This document shows, one piece after another, positions 1 through 5,965 of a DNA stretch of 8,562 bases. Every line of letters starts with the position of its first letter. Positions within the stretch are counted from its first letter, which is position 1. The notes under the pieces were generated by a model, which was not told the origin of the DNA, did not search any database, and worked only from the letters and a program-made list of their open reading frames with translations. This stretch comes from an uncultured Duganella sp. (GTDB lineage: Bacteria; Pseudomonadota; Gammaproteobacteria; Burkholderiales; Burkholderiaceae), in the NCBI GenBank assembly GCA_946482635.1, contig CAMLSG010000229.1:1-8562 (forward strand), written 5' to 3'. The position numbers and the translations under genes were made by a program.

Positions 1-12
1 ATTCCAATTTTC

Positions 13-28
13 TGGCATGGAAGCTGCT
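13..28 (+). promoter_or_regulatory. Probable sigma-54 (RpoN) -24/-12 promoter
   Basis: The element TGGCATGgaagcTGCT matches the sigma-54 consensus TGGCACG-N4-TTGCW with two mismatches (C to T in the -24 block and the first T of the -12 block). The invariant GG (14-15) and GC (26-27) have the correct 12-base periodicity. Transcription would start near 38-40, leaving a leader of roughly 28 bases that contains the AGGAG ribosome binding site at 56-60. Sigma-54 promoters need an AAA+ activator, and one is encoded at 4368-5903 in the same apparent transcription unit. Activator sites would normally lie upstream and are therefore outside the window. The match is seen directly; activity is inferred. 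Confidence 0.68.
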
Positions 29-66
29 AATAGCTGGTCAAAACACCCCTTATCCAGGAGACCAGC

Positions 67-1035
67 ATGACCAAGCTCAAACTCGCATCCCTCTTCGTGG
101 CCGCAGCTTTCGCTTCCGCCGCCAACGCCCAGGAAGTCGTCCGCCTCGGCAACCTGAAATTCGCGCACTATGGCGCCGTCTCGTATATCAAGGAAATCGC
201 ACCCAAGTGCGGCATCAAGGTCGAAGAGCACGTCTTCGCCAAAGGCCCTGACGTGATGCAGGCGATCCTGGCAGGCGAGCTCGATGTCGGCGCCACCGCG
301 TCGGAGGCTGCCATCCAGGGCCGCGCCAATGGCGCCCCGATTTATGTCGTCGCCGGTTTCGCCAAGGGTGGCGCGCGCCTGGTCGCGCGCCCCGACAGCG
401 GCATCAAGGCGATCAAGGATTTGAAAGGCAAGAAAGTCGGCGTGACCCGCGGCGGCATCCACGAAGTGCTGCTGGCCGCTGAACTGGCGCAGGCCGGCCT
501 GACCTTCTCCGACCAGCCAGGCAAGGACGTGCAACTGGTGTTCCTGGCCTTTGCAGACCTGAACCAGGCCCTGCTCGGCAAGAACCTGGACGCGATCATG
601 CAGTCGGAGCCGCAGTCCTCGCAAGCCATCAACAAGGGCTTCGGCGTGGAAGTCATGAAGCCCTACGACACCCCGATCGGCGAACCAGTCCGCACCATGG
701 TGATGAGCGAGAAGTTCTACTCGACCCGCCGCGCCACCGCCGCCAAGTTCATGAACTGCTTCGTGCAGGCCACCAAGACCTTCATCGACAACAAGCCGAC
801 TGCCGAGAAATACGTGCGCGACGTGATCTTCAAAGGCCAGATCACCGCCGACGATTTCCAGGACGCGATCGCCAACTCGCCATACACCTACGACATCTCC
901 CCACAGCACATCCAGATCACCACCGATGTGATGAACAAGACCGGCGTGGGCAAAATGCGCAAGGCGCCCGTGGCTTCCGAGTGGGTCAAGACCGACCTGC
1001 TGGACGAGGCCAAGAAAAGCCTGAACATCAAGTAA
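67..1035 (+). CDS. ABC transporter periplasmic substrate-binding protein, NitT/TauT (SsuA-like) family
   Basis: This is the extracytoplasmic ligand-binding subunit of an ABC importer, delivering solute to the permease encoded next to it. The 322-residue product begins with a Sec signal peptide: a short Lys-containing n-region, a hydrophobic core and a likely cleavage at ANA|QE (after residue 21). The mature part has features of the NMT1/SsuA-like fold, including the GPDVMQAILAGELDVG segment (residues 60-75) and the DLKGKKVGVTRGG segment that opens the second lobe. Mature-protein cysteines at about 48 and 231 could form a disulfide. An AGGAG ribosome binding site (56-60) lies 6 bases before the ATG. 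The stop is followed after 13 bases by the permease start. The family carries nitrate, taurine and other sulfonates, thiamin or riboflavin precursors and aromatic acids; nothing here decides which. The associated DctB-like sensor hints at a carboxylate, which is inference only. Confidence 0.9.
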   Translation: MTKLKLASLFVAAAFASAANAQEVVRLGNLKFAHYGAVSYIKEIAPKCGIKVEEHVFAKGPDVMQAILAGELDVGATASEAAIQGRANGAPIYVVAGFAKGGARLVARPDSGIKAIKDLKGKKVGVTRGGIHEVLLAAELAQAGLTFSDQPGKDVQLVFLAFADLNQALLGKNLDAIMQSEPQSSQAINKGFGVEVMKPYDTPIGEPVRTMVMSEKFYSTRRATAAKFMNCFVQATKTFIDNKPTAEKYVRDVIFKGQITADDFQDAIANSPYTYDISPQHIQITTDVMNKTGVGKMRKAPVASEWVKTDLLDEAKKSLNIK

Positions 1036-1048
1036 GGCGAGGCATATC

Positions 1049-1870
1049 ATGGCAAAACTGAATTTGCGCCAGATCGCAGCGGGCTCCGTGGTGCCCGTGC
1101 TGGTGATCGCATTGTGGCAAGCCAGCGCATCGCTGGAGTGGATCAACCCGCAGGTGCTGCCCTCCCCTTGGGCCGTTGTGACCAAGTGGGTTGAATACCT
1201 GCTGCCGCTGCAGGCCTACGACCCGGCTGCCAGCTCCTGGCTGGCCTGGGCGTTTTCCGGCGAGCTGATTGGCGACACCATCAGCAGCATGTACCGCGTG
1301 CTGGTGGGCTTCGCGGTCGGCGCCGGCCTGGCCCTGCCTTTCGGCCTGGTGATGGGATCGAGCAAGCGCATGTACGACTGGCTCAATCCCCTGCTGCAGG
1401 TGCTGCGTCCGATCCCGCCAATCGCCTACATCCCGCTGGCGATCCTGTGGTTCGGCCTGGGCAACGCACCTGCAGTGTTCCTGATTGCGCTGGGAGCCTT
1501 CTTCCCGGTCCTGATGAACACCATCGCCGGCGTGCGCCACGTCGACGGCATCTACGTCCGCGCCGCCCGCAACCTGGGCGTCAACCAGCGCACCATGTTT
1601 GTTCGCGTGATGCTGCCGGCCGCCGTGCCCTACATCCTGTCCGGCGTGCGCATCGGCATCGGTACCGCCTTCATCGTGGTGATCGTCTCCGAGATGATCG
1701 CCGTGAACAACGGCCTCGGTTTCCGCATCCTGGAAGCACGCGAGTACTTCTGGTCGGACAAGATCATCGCCGGCATGATCAGCATCGGCCTGCTTGGCCT
1801 GGCGATCGACATTGGCATGAACAAGCTGAATAACCATCTGCTGCGCTGGCACCGCGGCCTGGAGAATTAA
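1049..1870 (+). CDS. ABC transporter permease, NitT/TauT (SsuC-like) family
   Basis: This is the inner-membrane channel subunit, which would work as a homodimer with the ATPase encoded next. The 273-residue protein has about six hydrophobic segments: near residues 9-27, 80-108, 125-145, 148-165, 195-220 and 238-255. The cytoplasmic EAA loop that docks on the ATPase is recognisable at residues 172-191 (AARNLGVNQ... ending MLPAAVP, with the conserved Gly at 177 and the LP pair at 189-190). This length and layout are typical of the BPD_transp_1 family. The start is supported by a purine-rich AAGGCGAGG region at 1034-1042. The stop (1868-1870) is one base from the ATPase start, indicating translational coupling within an operon. 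A segment of polar and aromatic residues between the first two membrane helices (around 45-75, rich in Trp and Ala) is longer than the usual short loop, but not alarming. Confidence 0.92.
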   Translation: MAKLNLRQIAAGSVVPVLVIALWQASASLEWINPQVLPSPWAVVTKWVEYLLPLQAYDPAASSWLAWAFSGELIGDTISSMYRVLVGFAVGAGLALPFGLVMGSSKRMYDWLNPLLQVLRPIPPIAYIPLAILWFGLGNAPAVFLIALGAFFPVLMNTIAGVRHVDGIYVRAARNLGVNQRTMFVRVMLPAAVPYILSGVRIGIGTAFIVVIVSEMIAVNNGLGFRILEAREYFWSDKIIAGMISIGLLGLAIDIGMNKLNNHLLRWHRGLEN

Positions 1871-1871
1871 G

Positions 1872-2669
1872 ATGAGCGCAACCCATATCGACGTCAAAGG
1901 CGTCAACAAGGTATTCAAGACCGACAACCGCGAAGTGGTGGCGCTGCGCGACATCAACCTGCAGATCCCGCAAGGCCAGTTCGTCTGCCTGCTGGGCCCG
2001 TCGGGCTGCGGCAAGTCCACCCTGCTGAACGCGATCGCCGGCTTCTCGCTGCCGTCCAGCGGCGAGATCACGGCCGACGGCCAGCTGATCACCGGCCCGG
2101 GCCCTGAACGCGGCATGGTATTCCAGGAATACGCCCTGTTCCCATGGATGACCGTGGAAAAAAACATCGCCTTCGGCCTGGAAGTCAAAGGCATGGCGCA
2201 GGCCGAAATCAAGCAGCGCGTGGACCAGTTGCTCGGCATGCTGTCGCTGTCCGACTTCCGCAACCGCTATCCGAAAGACCTGTCGGGCGGCATGCGCCAG
2301 CGCGTGGCCATTGCACGCGTGCTGGCTCTGGACTCCCCAATCATGCTGATGGACGAGCCGTTCGGCGCGCTGGACGCACTGACCCGCCGCAACCTGCAGG
2401 ATGAACTGCTGCGCATCTGGTCTGAGCTGAAAAAGACCATCATCTTCGTTACCCACAGCATCGAAGAGGCGATCTACCTGGCCGACCGCATCGTGGTCAT
2501 GACCTACCGTCCAGGCACCGTCAAGCGCGACATGATCGTGGAGCTGCCGCGCATGCGCGATCCTGCTTCGGCAGACTTCAATGCGCTCAAGCGCGAGCTG
2601 GGTGCATTGGTGATGGAAGAACAGCAACGCCACCACAGCGACGAACTGCGCATGGCCGCGGTGGACTAA
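1872..2669 (+). CDS. ABC transporter ATP-binding protein, NitT/TauT (SsuB-like) family
   Basis: This is the cytoplasmic ATPase that powers the importer. All nucleotide-binding motifs are intact in the 265-residue protein: Walker A GPSGCGKST (residues 42-50), Q-loop Gln85 in VFQEYALFPW, ABC signature LSGGMRQR (137-144), Walker B ending at Asp161-Glu162 in LMDEPFGALD, and the switch His195 in VTHSIEEA. The sequence style (FPWMTV, DEPFGALDALTR, SIEEAIYLADRI) is that of the nitrate/sulfonate/taurine ATPase group, COG1116. A GGAGA ribosome binding site at 1861-1865 inside the end of the permease gene gives 6-base spacing to the ATG. Ten bases separate its stop from the sensor kinase start, so the two-component genes probably share the transcript. 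There is no extra C-terminal regulatory domain beyond about 30 charged residues. Confidence 0.94.
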   Translation: MSATHIDVKGVNKVFKTDNREVVALRDINLQIPQGQFVCLLGPSGCGKSTLLNAIAGFSLPSSGEITADGQLITGPGPERGMVFQEYALFPWMTVEKNIAFGLEVKGMAQAEIKQRVDQLLGMLSLSDFRNRYPKDLSGGMRQRVAIARVLALDSPIMLMDEPFGALDALTRRNLQDELLRIWSELKKTIIFVTHSIEEAIYLADRIVVMTYRPGTVKRDMIVELPRMRDPASADFNALKRELGALVMEEQQRHHSDELRMAAVD

Positions 2670-2671
2670 AA

Positions 2672-2687
2672 TTGCGCTTATGCGCAA
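2672..2687. promoter_or_regulatory. Perfect inverted repeat over the sensor kinase start codon
   Basis: TTGCGC (2672-2677) and GCGCAA (2682-2687) form a perfect 6-base palindrome with a 4-base spacer, TTAT. The start codon ATG at 2680-2682 lies in the loop and the first stem base. In RNA it would make a GC-rich hairpin that partly hides the start codon. The kinase gene also lacks a well-placed ribosome binding site; the best candidate, GGTGGA near 2660-2665, sits about 14 bases away. Translation probably depends on ribosomes finishing the ATPase gene 10 bases upstream. As DNA, two arms with a 4-base spacer also resemble the general form of binding sites for Fis-type regulators of the DctD class. 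The palindrome is seen; both roles are inferred. Confidence 0.45.
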
Positions 2688-4371
2688 ACCTTTTATCCTG
2701 TTGCTGTTACCGGCGGCCGCGATCATCGTGGCCGCCTATGTTCTTGGCGCCTACCGCGCCGGCAATGAACAGCTGGCGCAAGGCCAGCGCCAGCTGCAAC
2801 TTATGGCGCCGGAACTGCAGTCGGTGCTGGAACGCTTTGAAACCCTCCCCTTCGTCCTGGCACAGCAGCCGGACCTGACCAACGCCCTCGCCCACCCGAA
2901 GGATCCCGACGCGATCGCCCGGCTGAACGAAACGCTGCAAACCATCCAGCAGCAAGCCAAGGTTGGCGCGCTGTACCTGATGGACCGCAACGGCCTGACG
3001 CTAGGCGCCAGCAACTGGGACCAGCCGCTTGGTTTCGCCGGCAAGAATTTCTCTTATCGCCCTTACTTCCAGGCCGCGCTGCGCGGCAATGCCGGCCGCT
3101 TTTACGGCATCGGCACCAGCACCAGCGAAGCGGGCTACTTCATCGCGCAACCGGTGCATCGCCACGGAGAGATCGCAGGCGTGATCGCAGTCAAGATCAG
3201 CCTCGCCGAACTGGAACGCAACTGGAACAGCAGCGAGGATCCGATCCTGCTGGCCGACCGCCATGGCGTAATCTTCCTCAGCAACCGCCCCAACTGGCGC
3301 TACCACAGCCTGGAACCATTGCCGCCCGACGCCCTGGCGGAACTGGCCAGCACGCAGCAATACATCGGCCGCGAAGTCACGCCACTGGCGCGCAATCCCG
3401 GGCCGCGCGTGACGCAGGAAGTGGGCCGCCTTGGCTGGCAACTGATGATTTTCCCAAGCCAGTTGCGCGTCGTTCGCAGCGGCATCAACTGGGCGCTGGC
3501 AACCGCGCTGCTGCTGGCCTGCGGCGGCGTATCGTACTGGGCCATGCACCAGCGCCGCCGCCGGCGCGAGGAACGCCTGGCCTTCGACCGCGAACTGGAA
3601 TCGCGCATCGCCCAGCGCACGCAGCAACTGAGCGAAACCAACCGCATCCTGCGCACCACGCAGAACGAGCTGGTACAGGCAGGCAAACTGGCGATGCTGG
3701 GGCAGATGGCAGCCGGCATGACGCACGAGTTGAACCAGCCGCTGGCGGCGATCCGCGCCTTTGCCGACAACGCCCGCACTTTCCTGGAGCGCGGCCAGCC
3801 GGAGCAAGCGGCCAACAATCTTGGCCACATCGGCGATGCCAGCGCGCGCATGGGCGCCATCATCAGCCAGCTGAAAGGTTTCGCGCGCAAGGATGAAACC
3901 GTCGGGCCGGTTGACTTCGGGCGCGCGGTACGCAGCTCGGCCTTCCTGCTGGAGAGCGAAAGCAAGCGGCGCAACGTGGCCGTGGAGATCGACACCGGTA
4001 CCGAGCAGTTGATGGTAGCCGGCGATACGGTTCGCATTGAGCAGGTGCTGATCAACCTGCTGCGCAATGCACTGGATGCGGTCGAGGGAACGCCGCAGCC
4101 GCGCGTCTCTATCGTCCTGTCGCGCGAAGGGAGCGACGGGGTCGCGCGCATCAGCGACAGCGGCCCGGGCATCCCGCAGGAAGTAGCCGCACACCTGTTT
4201 GAACCATTTTTCACGACCAAGCCCGCAGGGCAAGGACTCGGCCTGGGATTGGCGATCTCCTCGTCGATCGTGCAAGCCATGAACGGCCGCCTGACAGCCC
4301 GCAACCTGGACGGCGGCGGTGCCCAGTTTGAGTTACGCTTACCGCTAATTAAAGAAGGAGCTGCCAAATGA
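2680..4371 (+). CDS. DctB-type membrane sensor histidine kinase
   Basis: This kinase senses an extracytoplasmic ligand and phosphorylates the response regulator encoded immediately downstream. The 563 residues run: TM1 (about 5-23); a periplasmic PAS/Cache sensor (about 25-265); TM2 (about 271-289); a charged helix with coiled-coil character (about 290-340); HisKA with phospho-acceptor His349 in THELNQPLAAIR; and HATPase_c with N-box Asn463 (NLLRNALDAVEG), G1 DSGPGIP (493-499), F-box EPFFTTKP and G2 GQGLGLGLAIS (517-527). The sensor has the DctB signature: ASNW at 110-113, YRPYF at 126-130, GRFYGIGTS at 139-147, GYF at 152-154 and Lys172 on the last strand. In known DctB proteins this pocket binds C4-dicarboxylates. 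There is no cytoplasmic PAS domain. The start lacks a close ribosome binding site and sits in a hairpin; the stop overlaps the regulator start (ATGA). DctB itself is a plausible name, but the ligand is unproven and the neighbour is an ABC importer rather than DctA or a TRAP system. Confidence 0.88.
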   Translation: MRKPFILLLLPAAAIIVAAYVLGAYRAGNEQLAQGQRQLQLMAPELQSVLERFETLPFVLAQQPDLTNALAHPKDPDAIARLNETLQTIQQQAKVGALYLMDRNGLTLGASNWDQPLGFAGKNFSYRPYFQAALRGNAGRFYGIGTSTSEAGYFIAQPVHRHGEIAGVIAVKISLAELERNWNSSEDPILLADRHGVIFLSNRPNWRYHSLEPLPPDALAELASTQQYIGREVTPLARNPGPRVTQEVGRLGWQLMIFPSQLRVVRSGINWALATALLLACGGVSYWAMHQRRRRREERLAFDRELESRIAQRTQQLSETNRILRTTQNELVQAGKLAMLGQMAAGMTHELNQPLAAIRAFADNARTFLERGQPEQAANNLGHIGDASARMGAIISQLKGFARKDETVGPVDFGRAVRSSAFLLESESKRRNVAVEIDTGTEQLMVAGDTVRIEQVLINLLRNALDAVEGTPQPRVSIVLSREGSDGVARISDSGPGIPQEVAAHLFEPFFTTKPAGQGLGLGLAISSSIVQAMNGRLTARNLDGGGAQFELRLPLIKEGAAK

Positions 4372-5903
4372 AGGCGCTATTGGTTGAAGACGAGGCCGCG
4401 CTGCGCCTGGCCACCTCGCAAACGCTGGAACTGGGCGGTTTTGCGGTGCAGGCTTGCGCAAGTGCCGAAGAAGCGCTGCCGCTGCTGCTGGCGAATTTCG
4501 CGGGCGTGGTGGTGACCGACGTGCGGCTGCCGGGCCTCTCGGGCCTGGACTTGCTGGCGCGTGTCGCGGCGCTGGACGCCGAACTGCCGGTCATCGTGGT
4601 CACCGGCCACGGCGACGTGAGCATGGCGGTGGAAGCCATGCGCGCCGGTGCTTATGACTTCATCGAAAAGCCTTTCTCCTCCGAACGCCTGATGGATGCC
4701 GTCAAGCGCGCGCAGGAGCGCCGCAACCTGGTGCTGGAGAACCGCCGCTTGCGTTCCGAACGCGCGCAGCATCCCGACATGCCTGATCTTATCGGACGCT
4801 CCGAAGCCATCGAACACTTGAAGGTGGTTGTGCGAAATGTGGCGCCGACCGGCGTGGACATCCTGGTCAACGGCCAGACCGGCACCGGCAAGGAAGTGAT
4901 GGCACGCCTGATTCACGCCGCCAGCGGCCGCAAGGGAAATTTCGTCGCCATCAACTGCGGCGCCTTGCCGGAGTCGGTGTTCGAGAGCGAGATCTTTGGC
5001 CACGAGGCGGGAGCTTTCACCGGCGCGCAAAAGCGCCGCATCGGCAAGCTGGAATTCGCCAACGGCGGGACGATATTCCTCGACGAGATCGAGAGCATGC
5101 CGATGGCACTGCAGGTCAAGCTGCTGCGCGTTCTGCAGGAGCGGCGACTGGAACGGCTTGGCGGCAACGAGTCGATTCCGCTGGACTGCCGGGTTGTCGC
5201 GGCCAGCAAGGCTGATTTGCTGGCCCTTTCGGCGCAAGGCTTGTTCCGCGAAGACCTGTATTACCGGATCGGTGTAATCAGCATTGACCTGCCGCGCCTG
5301 CGCGACCGGCGCGAGGATATCCCCCTCCTGTTGGCCCACTTCGTGGCCGAAGCAGCCCAGCGCTACCAGCGGGCGATGCCGATGTGGACACCGGAACAGA
5401 TGGCCGCATGGCAGGCGGCGGATTGGCCAGGCAATGTGCGGGAGCTGCGCAACTTCGCCGAACGCCTCACGCTTGGCCTGGTTCCCTCCGCAACCATCGC
5501 AAGCATTTCAAACGGCGCAGCGGCTCCGGCAGGCCCGGGTTCAGGCGCCACCAGCACGGCGTTTGCGACTGGCGCAGGCATCTCCTCCCCGGCAGGCGCC
5601 GCAACCGGCGCGGGCATGCAATGGGCTGCCGGCGCAGGAGCCACGGGTAGCGCCGCGATGACTGCGGGCGCCGCATCGGCTGCCGGCGTTGCCATGGCAG
5701 CGGGCGTTCCGGCTGCAGGTGCCGCGCCCCCGGATGCCGAGCAGCCGTCCCTGCCGCAGCAAGTCGACGCCTTCGAGCGCGACCTGATCCTGCGCGCCCT
5801 GGCCGCAGCCGACAACAATGTAGCGCTGGCGGCAGACCGCCTGCTCCTGCCGCGCAAAACGCTCTACGACAAGCTGAAGAAGCACCACATCCAGCGCGAT
5901 TGA
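4368..5903 (+). CDS. DctD-type sigma-54-dependent response regulator (NtrC family)
   Basis: Phosphorylated by the upstream kinase, this protein should oligomerise and drive open-complex formation by sigma-54 RNA polymerase. The receiver domain (1-120) has acidic pocket Glu7-Asp8, phospho-acceptor Asp51, Thr79 and Lys101. The AAA+ domain (about 138-371) has Walker A GQTGTGKE (169-176), the sigma-54 contact loop GAFTGA (215-220), Walker B Asp239-Glu240 and WPGNVREL (353-360). A Fis-type helix-turn-helix lies at about 483-508. All key residues are present, so it should be active. Unusual is an 85-residue Ala/Gly/Pro/Thr-rich linker (about 372-456) between the AAA+ and DNA-binding parts; DctD proteins of about 440-450 residues are the norm. 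An AAGGAG ribosome binding site (4355-4360) lies 7 bases before the ATG, and the start overlaps the kinase stop by four bases. The probable target is the sigma-54 promoter at 13-28. Confidence 0.92.
   Translation: MKALLVEDEAALRLATSQTLELGGFAVQACASAEEALPLLLANFAGVVVTDVRLPGLSGLDLLARVAALDAELPVIVVTGHGDVSMAVEAMRAGAYDFIEKPFSSERLMDAVKRAQERRNLVLENRRLRSERAQHPDMPDLIGRSEAIEHLKVVVRNVAPTGVDILVNGQTGTGKEVMARLIHAASGRKGNFVAINCGALPESVFESEIFGHEAGAFTGAQKRRIGKLEFANGGTIFLDEIESMPMALQVKLLRVLQERRLERLGGNESIPLDCRVVAASKADLLALSAQGLFREDLYYRIGVISIDLPRLRDRREDIPLLLAHFVAEAAQRYQRAMPMWTPEQMAAWQAADWPGNVRELRNFAERLTLGLVPSATIASISNGAAAPAGPGSGATSTAFATGAGISSPAGAATGAGMQWAAGAGATGSAAMTAGAASAAGVAMAAGVPAAGAAPPDAEQPSLPQQVDAFERDLILRALAAADNNVALAADRLLLPRKTLYDKLKKHHIQRD
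5484..5735 (+). repeat. Low-complexity Ala/Gly linker-coding stretch with degenerate GCAGGCGC-like units
   Basis: This stretch encodes residues 373-456 of the DctD-type regulator. It is almost entirely Ala, Gly, Ser, Thr and Pro, with recurring short units such as GCAGGCGC, GCCGGCGC and GCGGGCGC. The units keep the reading frame and do not form an exact tandem array. It probably grew by in-frame slippage or duplication, and encodes a flexible tether between the AAA+ ring and the DNA-binding helix-turn-helix. It contains no predicted domain and no hydrophobic run long enough to be a clear membrane helix, although Ala-rich parts could form helices. Confidence 0.7.
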
Positions 5904-5905
5904 AA

Positions 5906-5920
5906 TGTAGTAAAGCTACA
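5906..5920. promoter_or_regulatory. Candidate operator 1 upstream of the pullulanase gene
   Basis: TGTAG-taaag-CTACA is a perfect 5-base inverted repeat with a 5-base spacer. It begins 2 bases after the regulator stop codon. It overlaps the place where a -35 element would be expected for the -10-like TAAGAT at 5931-5936. A second copy of the pattern lies 34 bases downstream. This arrangement suggests binding by a dimeric transcription factor, possibly a LacI-type sugar regulator as is common for alpha-glucan genes; the factor is not identified. Confidence 0.45.
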
Positions 5921-5930
5921 CGAATTGCGA

Positions 5931-5936
5931 TAAGAT
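5931..5936 (+). promoter_or_regulatory. Weak -10-like element for the pullulanase gene
   Basis: TAAGAT matches four of six bases of the sigma-70 -10 consensus and lies in the only AT-rich patch of this gap. At 16-18 base spacing there is no good -35; that place is taken by candidate operator 1. TTGAAA at 5900-5905 is a good -35 but is 25 bases away, too far. If this is the promoter, transcription would start near 5942-5944, inside candidate operator 2. It is a tentative call. Confidence 0.3.
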
Positions 5937-5939
5937 TTC

Positions 5940-5954
5940 TGTAGCACCACTACT
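5940..5954. promoter_or_regulatory. Candidate operator 2 upstream of the pullulanase gene
   Basis: TGTAG-cacca-CTACT repeats the TGTAG-N5-CTAC pattern of the site at 5906-5920 with one arm mismatch. The start-to-start distance is 34 bases, slightly over three helical turns. It covers the expected transcription start and ends just before the ribosome binding site CGGAGA (5956-5961). A site here would be well placed for repression. Confidence 0.4.
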
Positions 5955-5965
5955 ACGGAGACAAA

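Noticed and set aside
1028..2263. 411-codon antisense open frame opposite the permease and ATPase genes
   Set aside because: It mirrors the codon structure of two clear ABC genes in GC-rich DNA, has a His/Gln/Ala/Asp-biased composition and no recognisable domain.
2672..2694. Palindrome at the kinase start plus TTTT at 2691-2694 as a transcription terminator
   Set aside because: The T-run is only four bases and is separated from the stem; placing a terminator within the kinase coding sequence start is unlikely, although weak attenuation cannot be excluded.
3001..4275. 424-codon antisense open frame opposite the kinase gene
   Set aside because: The sense strand encodes complete HisKA and HATPase_c motifs; the antisense product is low-quality Arg/Ala/Gln-rich sequence typical of a shadow frame.
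5900..5905. TTGAAA as the -35 of the pullulanase promoter
   Set aside because: It is 25 bases from the TAAGAT -10-like element, outside the usable 15-19 base range, and no other -10 lies at the right distance.
5906..5920. TGTAG/CTACA dyad as an intrinsic terminator for the regulator gene
   Set aside because: The stem is only 5 base pairs with mixed AT/GC content and no T-run follows.
5904..5965. MalT-type activator box upstream of the pullulanase gene, as in enterobacterial pulA
   Set aside because: No GGGGA-GAGG-like box was found; the gap instead has the TGTAG dyads.
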